Assembly (NCBI RefSeq): GCF_900091615.1
Contig: NZ_FMIA01000002.1
Location: 2,852,001-2,916,000, forward strand
Origin: Micromonospora yangpuensis
GTDB lineage: Bacteria; Actinomycetota; Actinomycetes; Mycobacteriales; Micromonosporaceae
DNA: 64,000 nt
Reading direction: 5' to 3'
The notes under the pieces were generated by a model that was given only the letters and a program-made list of their open reading frames with translations, had not been told where the DNA came from and searched no databases. Both the position numbers and the translations under genes were made by a program. Positions 40,174 through 48,834 of the stretch are shown piece after piece; positions within the stretch are counted from its first letter, which is position 1, and every line of letters begins with the position of its first letter.

Positions 40174-41724
40174 ATGGCCGTGTCGCGGGAACCCGCCGCC
40201 GACCCGCCCCACGGCGAGCCGCCGGACCCACCGCTGATCACCACGCTGGCCCGCTGGGCCGCCGGGCTGCGCTTCGAGCAGATCCCACCCCGGATCGTCG
40301 AACTGGCCACCAGCCAGGTGCTCGCCCAACTCGCGGCGATCCGCGCCGGGCTGCGCCACTCGGCCGGTTCGGCGCTGGTGGCGGCCTTCGGGCCACCTCG
40401 CCAGCCGGACCCGCGCCGCGCCGCGGCGGTCCTCGGTGTGCTCGGCTCCTGGCTGAACCTCGACGACACCGCCTACGCCGGGCATCTCGCCCCCTCCACG
40501 GTCGCGGTGCCGCTGGCGTACGCCCGGTCGGGCGGGCTGGACGGGCGGGCGCTGCTGACCGCGGTGGTCGCCGCGAACGAGTGCGCGGCCCGGATCACCG
40601 CGGCCGCCACCCTCGGGCCGCTACGCGGGCAGAGTGCCCTGCACACGCACCTGGCCGGTGCGGTGGCCGGGCGGCTGAGCAGCGAAGGCGCCCCCGGCGA
40701 CCGGTGGGTGGCCGCGCTCAGCCTCGCCTTCGCCGCCCCACCGTGGCCGATGATGCACGCCTTCCTCGGTGGCGACGCCAAACTGCTGCACGTGCTGCCG
40801 TCGATCCGGACGGCGATGGACGCCTGCGACGCGGCCGCCGCGGGGCTGACCGGCGTCCCGGACATCCTGGAACATCCCCGGGGCTTCCTGGGCCGGTTCG
40901 CGACCGTGCCCCTGCCCGAGGTGGTCACCGACGAACTGGGCAGGCGTTGGCACACCGACACCCTCTCGTTCAAGCTGCGGCCCGGGGGACCCGGGGTGGA
41001 CGCGGCGGTGGACTGCGCCATCGAACTGCACCGACGCATCGGTGGCACACCCATCGACTCGGTCGAGGTGGCGGCGTCGGCATACACGCTCTACGCCGGT
41101 CAGCAGGCCGCACCGTACCTGGCCGGCCCGGACACCCCGCTCAGCGCGTTGCTGCTCGACACCACGTACCCGGTGGCCACCGCCCTGCTCACCGGTGACC
41201 TCACCGTCGCCGACTTCGACACACCGGCGGTGCGGGACCCGGCCCGGTGGGCGCTGGCCGCCCGGATCCGTCAGCTGCACGACCCGGCGATGAGCCGGGA
41301 GCTGTTCTGCTCCGTGGCGCCCTTCGGCGGTGCGGTGCGCCGGGCGGGGGAGCGGGGGGTGGCCTGGCTGCGCGAGTTCGTCGGCCCGGAACTGGCCGCC
41401 CTCGCCGAACCGGACCGCCCCGCCGGTGGCGGTCGCTCGACCGCGCACGACGGGGTGCCGCCGGAGGGGCAACGGTTCGAGGAATCCGGCAAGGCGACCC
41501 CGGCCCGGGTCACCGTCGGGCTGGCCGACGGTAGGTCGTTGAGCGAGACCCGCAGCGTGCCCCTCGGCGCGGCCGGCCCGCAGACCCGCCGGCAGCACCG
41601 GGAGCTGGTCCGGGGAAAGTTCCTCGCCCAGGGCGGCAGTGGCCCGGTCGCCGATGCCCTCGGCGGGTTGGCCGGCGTCGCGGCGGACCGACTGCCGCAC
41701 CTGATCGACGCGGCGCTGCGCTGA
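40174..41724 (+). CDS. MmgE/PrpD-family dehydratase (VlmK-like role)
   Basis: A 516-residue protein of the 2-methylcitrate dehydratase/cis-aconitate decarboxylase fold: ITTLARWAAGLRFEQIPPRIVELATSQVLAQLAAIRAGL, SWLNLDDTAYAGHLAPSTVAVPLAYA, and FKLRPGGPGVDAAVDCAIELH are the conserved blocks, and the beta-strand lid domain with EVAASAYTLYAGQQ follows. VlmK uses this fold to eliminate phosphate from phosphorylated valanimycin hydrate, producing the vinyl (dehydroalanine-like) group. Adjacent to the kinase, it should perform the same terminal dehydration here. Confidence 0.87.
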   Translation: MAVSREPAADPPHGEPPDPPLITTLARWAAGLRFEQIPPRIVELATSQVLAQLAAIRAGLRHSAGSALVAAFGPPRQPDPRRAAAVLGVLGSWLNLDDTAYAGHLAPSTVAVPLAYARSGGLDGRALLTAVVAANECAARITAAATLGPLRGQSALHTHLAGAVAGRLSSEGAPGDRWVAALSLAFAAPPWPMMHAFLGGDAKLLHVLPSIRTAMDACDAAAAGLTGVPDILEHPRGFLGRFATVPLPEVVTDELGRRWHTDTLSFKLRPGGPGVDAAVDCAIELHRRIGGTPIDSVEVAASAYTLYAGQQAAPYLAGPDTPLSALLLDTTYPVATALLTGDLTVADFDTPAVRDPARWALAARIRQLHDPAMSRELFCSVAPFGGAVRRAGERGVAWLREFVGPELAALAEPDRPAGGGRSTAHDGVPPEGQRFEESGKATPARVTVGLADGRSLSETRSVPLGAAGPQTRRQHRELVRGKFLAQGGSGPVADALGGLAGVAADRLPHLIDAALR

Positions 41725-41829
41725 TTACGCGGCGACCACGTTGATTCCCGCGACCAGTTCCGGACCGTTTACGGACCGCCGGTGGTGACCATCCTCGGCC
41801 CGGGTGCCGTCACATTCTCTTCCGGTCGG

Positions 41830-41856
41830 GTCAGAACTTGGTCAGTCGGCTGTCAG
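41830..41856 (+). promoter_or_regulatory. triple 11-bp direct repeat, candidate SARP site B
   Basis: GTCAG at 41830, 41841 and 41852, 11-bp period as in site A; flanking bases (GGGTCAGA, TGGTCAGT, CTGTCAGG) are partly conserved. Located 82 bp before the start of the aldehyde dehydrogenase gene that heads the long operon. Confidence 0.65.
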
Positions 41857-41937
41857 GCGACACTGACACGCTGGGCGCGTCACATTGGCGTGGGGTGCGG
41901 TGAATGACCCCGACACATGGCGCGAGGAGCTTGTCGC

Positions 41938-43602
41938 GTGGCTATTGCCAGTGAAGTGAACGTCTCGCGTGCAGCGACGGAAACTGCACACGCGGCCGAG
42001 GTTTCCATTGCGGGTCCGGTGCGCAGCTACGACTCGTACATCGCCGACCGTGATGTCGGCGGCGTCGGTTGGGTGTACACGGTCAGCGCCCGGTCACTGC
42101 TGGAGGACGTGTTCACGAGTGTCAGTGTCAAACGGACCCTCGAACAGAATCCCGATTCCACGGCCGCGCTGCATCCGTACGTGGTGGGCCGGTGCGCGGT
42201 CGCTTCCGGCGCCGACATCGACGCGGCGGTGGACGCGGCGGCCGCCGCGGGACCGCTCTGGGCGGCGGTGCCGTTGACCGACCGGATGCGCCTCGGCGAG
42301 ATGTTCCGGGCCCGGCTCCGGGAACACCGGCAGACCTTCCTCGACCTGCTGATGGCCGAGGCGCACCCGCGCATGTTGGCCGAGTGGGAGCTCTCCTGCC
42401 TGGAGCAGGTCTACAGCGAGGAGAGCTGCAGCTGGTACCAGCAGCAGATGCACGCGGAGTTCCAGCACGGTCCACGCCGGCTCGTCGTACGGCGCAGCCC
42501 CGACGGGGTGGTCTGCATCAACCCGCCGCAGAACGCCCCGGCCCCCAGCGCCGCCCTCGCCGTGCTGGTGCTGATGGCCGGCAACGCGGTGGTCGTCCGC
42601 GCCCCGCGCAGCATCGCGCTGAGCACGATGTACGTCGTACGGGAACTGATCGCCCCGCTGCTGCGGGAACTCGGCGCGCCCCCCGGCACGCTCAACGTGG
42701 TCTGCGGCAAACCACAGCAGACCATCGACAGGTGGCTGGCCCACCCGGACGTCGACGACATCCTCTACTTCGGCGGCAGCGACGAGGGGCTGCGGTTCGA
42801 GCAGGAGTGCGTGGCCCGGGGCAAGAAGCCGATCCTGGAACTGGCCGGCAACGACGGCCTGGTGGTCTGGCGCGACGCCGACCTGGACATGGCCGCCGAG
42901 GCGATCACCGAGTGCTTCTACGGCTCCGGGCAGATCTGCATGGTCCCGAACTACGTCCTGGCCCACCCCGACATCGCCGAGGACCTGCTGGCCCGGGTCC
43001 GGCAGCAGGTGACCCGGGTGCGGCCCGGCTACCCCGAGGACGAGGACGTACTGCTCTCCCCGGTACGGCGCAGCGAGAAGTTCTTCCGGCTGCTGCACCA
43101 GGCACTCGACGCCGGCGCGGAGCTGGTCTGCGGCGGCGGACGGATGGAACTGGACGGCACCCGCTCGGACACCGGCGTCTTCCTCGAACCCACCGTGGTG
43201 CGGGTCGAGGGCCTGGCCGGGGCCCGCCGACTGGACATCGTCAAGCACGAGACGTTCTTCCCGCTGATCCCGTTCGTGGTGCCCGAGAACGGCCCGGACG
43301 AGCTGCTGCTGGACCAGTTCGTCGACTTCCTCAACACCAACATCTACGGCCTGCGCAACTCCCTGTGGACCACCTCGACGTCGGTCATCGACCGTTTCGT
43401 CGACCGGGTGCACAACGGGGGGCTGTTCAAGGTCAACGACTCCCACATCGGATTCCTGCCGTACCTGCCCAGCCACGGCGGGACCGGGTTGACCGGGGGC
43501 ACCTTCGGCGAGGCGAACTACCCGATCCTCAAGACCTCGCACCTGCAGGGCATCAGCGTCTGTTCCGGCATCCGCCCGCGTACCGCGGTCTTCGGCGAGT
43601 AA
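41938..43602 (+). CDS. aldehyde-dehydrogenase-superfamily oxidoreductase
   Basis: A 554-residue ALDH-fold enzyme starting at GTG 41938 (AGGAGCTTGTC upstream). Catalytic Cys is in CFYGSGQICMVPN, the active-site Glu in PILELAGNDGLVV, with NAPAPSAALAVLVLMAGNAVVVRAPRS for NAD(P) binding. Unusually long N-terminal extension of about 60 residues before DAAVDAAAAAGPLWAAVPLTDRM. It may interconvert the carrier-bound or free fatty acid and the aldehyde that feeds the aminotransferase two genes later; the direction (thioester reduction) is inferred, since the retained Glu is more usual in oxidising members. Confidence 0.82.
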   Translation: MAIASEVNVSRAATETAHAAEVSIAGPVRSYDSYIADRDVGGVGWVYTVSARSLLEDVFTSVSVKRTLEQNPDSTAALHPYVVGRCAVASGADIDAAVDAAAAAGPLWAAVPLTDRMRLGEMFRARLREHRQTFLDLLMAEAHPRMLAEWELSCLEQVYSEESCSWYQQQMHAEFQHGPRRLVVRRSPDGVVCINPPQNAPAPSAALAVLVLMAGNAVVVRAPRSIALSTMYVVRELIAPLLRELGAPPGTLNVVCGKPQQTIDRWLAHPDVDDILYFGGSDEGLRFEQECVARGKKPILELAGNDGLVVWRDADLDMAAEAITECFYGSGQICMVPNYVLAHPDIAEDLLARVRQQVTRVRPGYPEDEDVLLSPVRRSEKFFRLLHQALDAGAELVCGGGRMELDGTRSDTGVFLEPTVVRVEGLAGARRLDIVKHETFFPLIPFVVPENGPDELLLDQFVDFLNTNIYGLRNSLWTTSTSVIDRFVDRVHNGGLFKVNDSHIGFLPYLPSHGGTGLTGGTFGEANYPILKTSHLQGISVCSGIRPRTAVFGE

Positions 43603-43668
43603 CGGCACCGCGTCCCACCCGGTCCACCCCCTCCGCCGCGGACGGCGACACTCGAAAGGTAGCTTCCC

Positions 43669-44811
43669 ATGCGGTCACTCGACGTCGCGCGCACCACCTG
43701 CGAGCGGTACCACCCGGGCCTGTGCGCGGCCCTGGCCACGACCCCGCTGGCCGTCCACGAATCGACCAAGAGCAACTCCATCCGGACCTACCGGGAGCAC
43801 GACGGGGCCGGGCTGCTCGTACCCACCGCACACGGCGGGGCCGGGGCCGGGCCGCTCGACGCGGTCCGGGTCATCCGGGCCGTCTCCTCGTACGCCCCGT
43901 CGCTCGGGGCGGCGGTCACCATGCACCACTTCACCGCGGCGATGCTGTTCACCCTCGCCGAGTCGACCGGTCGCCTGACCCCGCAGCAGGTGGCGCTGCT
44001 GGGCCGGGTCGCCCCCGAGGGGCTGCTGATGGCCTCCGGCTGGGCGGAGGGCCGGCCCAACGCCAACATCCTCACCCCCGCCGTCACGGCCCGTCCGGCG
44101 CCGGACGGCGGCTACCTGGTCAGCGGCACCAAGAAGCCGTGCAGCCTCTCCGGCTCGATGGACCTGCTGACCGCGAGCATCGCCGTGCCGGACGCCGACG
44201 GCGGGTCCAACCTCGCGGTGCTGCTCATCCCGGCCGACTCACCCGGCATCGAGGTGACCCCGTTCTGGTCCACCTTCGTGCTGCCGGCAGCCGAGAGCGA
44301 CGAGATCCGGCTGACCGACGTGCACGTCCCGGAGGAACTGGTCATCCGGACCGTGCCGGAGGATCCACAGCGCCTGGACGACCTGCAGACCGCGGGGTTC
44401 GTCTGGTTCGAGATGATGATCACCTCGGTGTACCTGGGAGCGGCGAGTGCCCTGGTCGCCCGGGTCGTGGACGGCCGGCGCGGCAGCGTGACCGACCGGG
44501 CCGCGGCCGCCATCGACCTGGAGTCGGCGATCGCCGGGGTCGAGGGGGTCGCCCGGGCGGTGGCCGACGGCGTCGACGGCGACGAGGCCGTGGCGATGGT
44601 TCTCAACGCCCGCTACGCCGCGCAGCAGGCCATCGGCCGGGCGGTCGACCTGGCGGTCGAACTCCTCGGCGGACTGGCCTTCATCACCTCCCACGACGTG
44701 GCCTACCTGGCCGCCGCGTCCCGGCCGTTGGCCTTCCACCCGCCGTCGCGCACCAGCGCGGCGCAACCGCTGCTCGACTACTACACCGGCCAGCCGCTGG
44801 TGCTGGCCTGA
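43669..44811 (+). CDS. acyl-CoA-dehydrogenase-fold amine N-hydroxylase (VlmH-like role)
   Basis: 380 residues with the full acyl-CoA dehydrogenase layout: helical N-domain (GLLVPTAHGGAGAGPLDAVRVIRAVSSYAPSLGAAVTMHH), beta domain (ASGWAEGRPNANILTP, YLVSGTKKPCSLSGSMDLLT) and C-terminal helices with RYAAQQAIGRAVDLAVELLGG. Isobutylamine N-hydroxylase VlmH is a member of this fold that uses FADH2 and O2. Coupling with a flavin reductase gene (47145) and an aminotransferase gene directly downstream supports N-hydroxylation of a primary amine rather than fatty acid beta-oxidation. Confidence 0.78.
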   Translation: MRSLDVARTTCERYHPGLCAALATTPLAVHESTKSNSIRTYREHDGAGLLVPTAHGGAGAGPLDAVRVIRAVSSYAPSLGAAVTMHHFTAAMLFTLAESTGRLTPQQVALLGRVAPEGLLMASGWAEGRPNANILTPAVTARPAPDGGYLVSGTKKPCSLSGSMDLLTASIAVPDADGGSNLAVLLIPADSPGIEVTPFWSTFVLPAAESDEIRLTDVHVPEELVIRTVPEDPQRLDDLQTAGFVWFEMMITSVYLGAASALVARVVDGRRGSVTDRAAAAIDLESAIAGVEGVARAVADGVDGDEAVAMVLNARYAAQQAIGRAVDLAVELLGGLAFITSHDVAYLAAASRPLAFHPPSRTSAAQPLLDYYTGQPLVLA

Positions 44812-44841
44812 CATCACCCGACGACGAGGAGGTGAGCAGAG

Positions 44842-46134
44842 ATGACCATGATTGACATGGCGCCCACCGGGTTCGGCCACGACGAAGCCGAGACGCTGGC
44901 GCTCTACCGCAAGCACCTGAGCAAGGGCCGCGCCACCCTGGCCGAACTGTTCGGCAGCCACATGGAGGTGGAGTCCAGCGGGGCCTGGCTGCACACCAGC
45001 GACGGGGAACGGTTCCTCAACTGCGGCGGGTACGGGGTGTTCATCATGGGCGCCCGGCATCCGACGGTGCTGGCAGCCGTCGCCGAACAGTTGCACCGGC
45101 ATCCCATCGCCACCCGCATCCTGTTGGAACCGACGGTGGCCCGGGCGGCCGAGGCGATCACGTCGGTGGCACCGGCCGGGTTGGACCGGGTGCACTTCGC
45201 GCTCTCCGGGGCCGAGGCGGTGGAGACCGGCCTGAAGTTGGCCCGCGCCCACGGCAAACGCCGGATCGTCTCCACCCACCAGGGTTACCACGGCAAGACC
45301 TTCGGGGCGCTCTCCGCCAGCGGCAAGGAGGTCTACCGGAGTCCGTTCGAGCCGCTGCTGCCCGACGTGACCCGGATCCCGTACGGCGACGCCGACGCCC
45401 TGGAGCAGGTCCTCGCGGCCCACCCCGGACAGTGCTGCTTCATCGTCGAGCCGGTGCAGGGCGAGGGTGGCGTGATCATTCCGCCGCCGGACTACCTGCG
45501 CCAGGTCGCCGTGTTGTGCCAGCGCTACGACGCCTTCTTCGTCCTCGACGAGGTGCAGACCGGGATGGGGCGGCTCGGTCACTGGTGGGGTGCGGACCTG
45601 GCCGGAGTGGTGCCGGACGTGCTGTTGATCGGCAAGGCGCTCGGCGGCGGGGTGCTCCCGGTCTCCGCGGCGCTGGCCGGCCGCCGCGTCTTCGCGCCCT
45701 TCGACAAGGATCCCTACCTGCACACCGGCACCTTCTCCGGCGCGCCGGTGCTGATGGCCGCGGTGCAGGGAGCGGTGCAGGCCATCACGGAGGAGCGGCT
45801 GGTCACCCGGGCGATGGACCTCGGGACCCGACTGCTGCCCGAGATCGAGCGCATCGTGCTGAGGAACATCCCGGACCTGGTGGTGGAGGTACGCGGCGAG
45901 GGGCTGCTGATCGGCGTCGAACTGATCGAGGGTGGCCTCGCCGGTGAGCTGCTGATCGAACTCTTCAACCACGGGGTGGTCGGCAACCACTCGATGAACG
46001 GCAGCTCGGTCGTCCGGTTCACGCCCCCGGCGATCCTGACCGACTCCGACGTCAACTTCCTGCTCGAATCGATCGACGCCGCCACCCGTGACCTGGTGGA
46101 CAAACGCGCCCGGATGCCGGAAGGCAGGTACTGA
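44842..46134 (+). CDS. class III (PLP) aminotransferase
   Basis: 430 residues with the class III signatures: FLNCGGYGVFIMGARHP, VHFALSGAEAVETGLKLARAHGKR, HQGYHGKTFGALSASG, the PLP-contact FVLDEVQTGMGRLGHWW and the Schiff-base Lys in LLIGKALGGGVLPVSA. Its position after the aldehyde-forming and N-hydroxylase genes suggests conversion of a long-chain aldehyde to the primary amine that is then hydroxylated. Valanimycin instead takes its amine from valine decarboxylation, so this gene marks a different amine supply. ATG 44842 follows GAGGAGGTGAGC. Confidence 0.9.
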   Translation: MTMIDMAPTGFGHDEAETLALYRKHLSKGRATLAELFGSHMEVESSGAWLHTSDGERFLNCGGYGVFIMGARHPTVLAAVAEQLHRHPIATRILLEPTVARAAEAITSVAPAGLDRVHFALSGAEAVETGLKLARAHGKRRIVSTHQGYHGKTFGALSASGKEVYRSPFEPLLPDVTRIPYGDADALEQVLAAHPGQCCFIVEPVQGEGGVIIPPPDYLRQVAVLCQRYDAFFVLDEVQTGMGRLGHWWGADLAGVVPDVLLIGKALGGGVLPVSAALAGRRVFAPFDKDPYLHTGTFSGAPVLMAAVQGAVQAITEERLVTRAMDLGTRLLPEIERIVLRNIPDLVVEVRGEGLLIGVELIEGGLAGELLIELFNHGVVGNHSMNGSSVVRFTPPAILTDSDVNFLLESIDAATRDLVDKRARMPEGRY

Positions 46135-46135
46135 C

Positions 46136-46627
46136 ATGCGCCGTGTGGAACTGCGGGCCACCATCGGAGCCAGCACCCCCGAGGTGGTCTTCGACAACAT
46201 CATCCGGTTCGACCGGTACGCCGACCTCGCACCCCACGTGCAGTCGGCCACCGTGCACCGCACCCTGCCCGAGCCGACCGGCCTGTCGAGCTGGGAGCTG
46301 CACTTCCGCAGTGGTCTGCTGCGCTGGCAGGAGCAGGAGCGTTTCCTGCGCGACGACCTTCGGATCGAGTTCGAACAGACCGACGGCGACTTCGACAGCT
46401 TCACCGGGCGCTGGCAGTTGAGCGCCGAAGCCGACGGGTGCCACCTGCATTTCGTCGCCGACTTCGACTTCGGCATCCCCAGCCTGGAGGGGATTCTCGA
46501 CCCGATCGCCGAGCGGGTGATCAGGGAGACGGTGGCCTGGGTGGTGGTCGGCCTCTTCACGGACGTCACGCTCGCCGACGGCGTCACCCTGAACAGCCCC
46601 ACACCCGTGTCCGCCCCGTCCGCCTGA
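46136..46627 (+). CDS. SRPBCC/polyketide-cyclase-like (START-fold) protein
   Basis: A 163-residue single START-fold domain: VELRATIGASTPEVVFDNIIRFDRYADLAPHVQSATVHRTLPE, SSWELHFRSGLLRWQEQERF and FTGRWQLSAEADGCHLHFVADFDFGIPSLEGILDPIAERVIRETV, matching the COQ10/RatA/aromatase-cyclase group. It starts 1 bp after the aminotransferase stop. In this cluster an aromatic cyclase role is unlikely; binding and shielding of a hydrophobic amine, hydroxylamine or carrier-bound chain is a possible role. Function unproven. Confidence 0.78.
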   Translation: MRRVELRATIGASTPEVVFDNIIRFDRYADLAPHVQSATVHRTLPEPTGLSSWELHFRSGLLRWQEQERFLRDDLRIEFEQTDGDFDSFTGRWQLSAEADGCHLHFVADFDFGIPSLEGILDPIAERVIRETVAWVVVGLFTDVTLADGVTLNSPTPVSAPSA

Positions 46628-46644
46628 GCCTGCGAGGACCTGCC

Positions 46645-47148
46645 ATGGACCAGAAGAACCCCTTCGAGACACCGACGACCTTCCGTCTGCACCGGGCCGA
46701 GTACCTCGTCGGATTCGCGGTCAGCACCGTCCTGATCGTCATGCACTGGAGCGACATCCGGTGGTGGCCGGCGGTGGCACTCTTCCTCTACATCGACCTG
46801 ATCGGCTACATCCCCGGGGCGATCGCCTTCCACCGCAGCAAGACGAAACAGATCTCCAAGGTCTACTACGTCCTCTACAACATCATGCACAGCCTGGTGA
46901 CCCAGGCGGTCGTGGTCGGCCTCTGGATGTGGCTGATCGGCCCGGAGTGGGCACTGCTGATGATCCCCTTCCACCTCTTCGGTGACCGCGCCCTGTTCGG
47001 CAACTTCCTCAAGCCCTTCGCGCTGCCGTTCGAACCGGTCGCCCACCCGATGTACCAGCAGCTGCTCAGCGCGATCGGCTGGACGGGCCGGACTCGGCAG
47101 TCGACCCCGCCGGAGGTGGTCGCGGTCCCGTCCGGAGCCGCCCGATGA
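46645..47148 (+). CDS. four-helix integral membrane protein (possible VlmO-type role)
   Basis: A 167-residue membrane protein with four hydrophobic segments (EYLVGFAVSTVLIVMHW, WWPAVALFLYIDLIGYIPGA, YNIMHSLVTQAVVVGLWMW, WALLMIPFHLFGDRALFGNF) and conserved-looking His residues near their ends (LHRAEY, MHWSD, AFHRSK, IMHSLV, PFHLFGD). The azoxy pathway of valanimycin needs an integral membrane protein (VlmO) to rearrange the aminoacylated hydroxylamine into a hydrazine. Position between the N-hydroxylase/reductase and the diiron gene makes this the best candidate; homology to VlmO could not be tested here. It overlaps the next gene (ATGA). Confidence 0.6.
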   Translation: MDQKNPFETPTTFRLHRAEYLVGFAVSTVLIVMHWSDIRWWPAVALFLYIDLIGYIPGAIAFHRSKTKQISKVYYVLYNIMHSLVTQAVVVGLWMWLIGPEWALLMIPFHLFGDRALFGNFLKPFALPFEPVAHPMYQQLLSAIGWTGRTRQSTPPEVVAVPSGAAR

Positions 47149-47792
47149 GCATCCCCCAGGCCATCACGGGCGCCCCGGCCAGATCCGGGGAACCGCGTCC
47201 GGACGGACCGGTGGCGGTCCCCCCGGCCGACCTGCGGGTCGTCGATCCCGCCACCGACCCCGCCGCCGCCCACCGGGCGGCGGTCCGGCTGATCGCCTCG
47301 GGGGTCGCGGTGCTCACCCTGACCGTCGGCGGCGAGATGCACGGCGTCACGGTCAGCTCGTTGACCGCGGTCAGCCGGGACCCGCTGCTGGTGGGTATCT
47401 GTCTCAACCACCGCTCGGCCTTCCTCGGGCTGGTCAAGTCCCGCCGCCTCTTCGCGGTGAGCGTGTTGGACGCGACCCAGGCCGACGCCGCCCGGTGGTT
47501 CGCCGACCCCCGCCGGCCCCGGGGCCGTGCCCAGTTCGACCAGATCGACTGGGAGGGTGACCGGACCAGCGGTGCCCCGCTGATCGGCGGGGCGATGGCC
47601 TGGATGAGCTGCCGGCTGGTCACCGGCGTCGACGCCGGTGACCACGAACTCCTCCTCGCCGAGGTGCTCCAGGGCAGCGCCCGGGAGGGCCGTCCGCTGC
47701 TCAGCTTCCAGGGCGGACTGCACCGGGTGTTGACCACCAGCCCCACCCCACGGGGACCCGCACCGGCGGGCCGCTCCGCCCCGCCCGACTGA
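47145..47792 (+). CDS. flavin reductase partner of the N-hydroxylase (VlmR-like role)
   Basis: A 215-residue protein of the flavin-reductase (FMN-binding split-barrel) family: HRAAVRLIASGVAVLTLTVGGEMHGVTVSSLTAVSRDPLLVGICLNHRSAFLGLV, then FAVSVLDATQADAARWFA and PLIGGAMAWMSCRLVTGVDAGDHELLLAEVL, as in HpaC/VlmR-type reductases. It overlaps the membrane gene by 4 bases. It should provide reduced flavin to the acyl-CoA-dehydrogenase-like N-hydroxylase. Confidence 0.87.
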   Translation: MSIPQAITGAPARSGEPRPDGPVAVPPADLRVVDPATDPAAAHRAAVRLIASGVAVLTLTVGGEMHGVTVSSLTAVSRDPLLVGICLNHRSAFLGLVKSRRLFAVSVLDATQADAARWFADPRRPRGRAQFDQIDWEGDRTSGAPLIGGAMAWMSCRLVTGVDAGDHELLLAEVLQGSAREGRPLLSFQGGLHRVLTTSPTPRGPAPAGRSAPPD

Positions 47793-47853
47793 TCGACCGC
47801 CAGTACCCCCCCCCGACAGGTCGCGCAACCCGACAGCCAGAAGGAGAACGTCG

Positions 47854-48834
47854 ATGACCGGCACCGTTCCGCGCGAGGCGGACTGGGACCAGGCGCCTAC
47901 CCTGCTCGACGGCGCGATGAACCTCAACCTGACCGCGCAGCAGTGCCACCTCGGTTACTGGTTCGCCGCGGTGGCGCAGGGCACCCTGCGTGGCCGGGCC
48001 GAGACCGGCCACGCGCCGCAGGCCGTCACGCCGGAGCACATGCGCCGACCCGGGCCGCTGCGCGACGCCCTGATGATGGAGCTGGGTTACCGCTCCGTCG
48101 CCGAGGAGAAGGCGACCCGCATCCTGGCGCACTACGTCGCCCAGGCCCCCGACATCCCCGAGCTGGAGTTCTACACCACCCAACTCGTCGACGAGGCCCG
48201 GCACTCGATGGTCTTCCGCAACCACCTGGTGGAGCTGGGGGTGCCGCAGGACGAACTGACCAAGACCATCGCCGAGATGTCGCACGACTACACCCGGGAG
48301 ATCCTCGAACCGGTGGAGGAGTTCGCCGTCCGGACCGTCCGGGACGAGGGCGACTTCATCGGCGGGGTCGCCATCTTCACCATCGTCATCGAGGGCGTCC
48401 TGGCTCCCGCCGCCGAGCTCAGCGAACGCAAGTGGCAGGTCCTCGACCCGGCGGCGAGCGAGATCGCCCGGGGAGCGTCGATCGACGAGATCCGTCACCT
48501 CAGCGTGGGCAGCTCGATCCTCAAGGACCACCTGGCCCGGCACCCGGAGTACCGGCCCCGGCTGCTGGAGATCCTGCGTCTCGGCCGACAGTTGTGGGAG
48601 CAGCTTCCCGAGGAGGCGTACATCATGCGGCGGGAGGAGCTGTTCCAGGAGGGCCTGGCCCAGCACGCGGACCTGGTCGGCGACTACGAGGTCTGGCCGG
48701 GACGCCGGCTGCTGGACACCACCGGAGCCGAGCGGTACGCCACCGCCGAGAAGTGGACCGACGAGATGGCGGTGGTCCGCCTGCGCTACATGGGGGTGCC
48801 CGAGGCGCTCCCCGTCCTGGGGCTGGCCGGATGA
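47854..48834 (+). CDS. ferritin-like diiron oxygenase (VlmB-like)
   Basis: A 326-residue all-helical protein with two carboxylate/His iron motifs: Glu84/Glu85 in SVAEEKATRIL, then DEARH at 113-117; and Glu180 in VIEGVLAPAAE, then DEIRH at 211-215. This is the four-helix diiron pattern. VlmB of the valanimycin pathway is a protein of this kind and is reported to oxidise the hydrazine intermediate to the azoxy group. The surrounding Vlm-like genes support that role here; without them it could equally be an N-oxygenase or desaturase. ATG 47854 follows AGAAGGAGAACGTCG. Overlaps the KASIII gene (ATGA). Confidence 0.85.
   Translation: MTGTVPREADWDQAPTLLDGAMNLNLTAQQCHLGYWFAAVAQGTLRGRAETGHAPQAVTPEHMRRPGPLRDALMMELGYRSVAEEKATRILAHYVAQAPDIPELEFYTTQLVDEARHSMVFRNHLVELGVPQDELTKTIAEMSHDYTREILEPVEEFAVRTVRDEGDFIGGVAIFTIVIEGVLAPAAELSERKWQVLDPAASEIARGASIDEIRHLSVGSSILKDHLARHPEYRPRLLEILRLGRQLWEQLPEEAYIMRREELFQEGLAQHADLVGDYEVWPGRRLLDTTGAERYATAEKWTDEMAVVRLRYMGVPEALPVLGLAG

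Noticed and set aside
40174..41724. MmgE/PrpD gene as evidence of a propionate (methylcitrate) pathway
   Set aside because: No prpB or prpC genes nearby; adjacency to the kinase and other Vlm-like genes fits a biosynthetic dehydratase better.
44239..47046. 935-codon minus-strand frame opposite the aminotransferase and membrane genes
   Set aside because: Antisense shadow with biased composition; the sense genes carry PLP and START-fold signatures.
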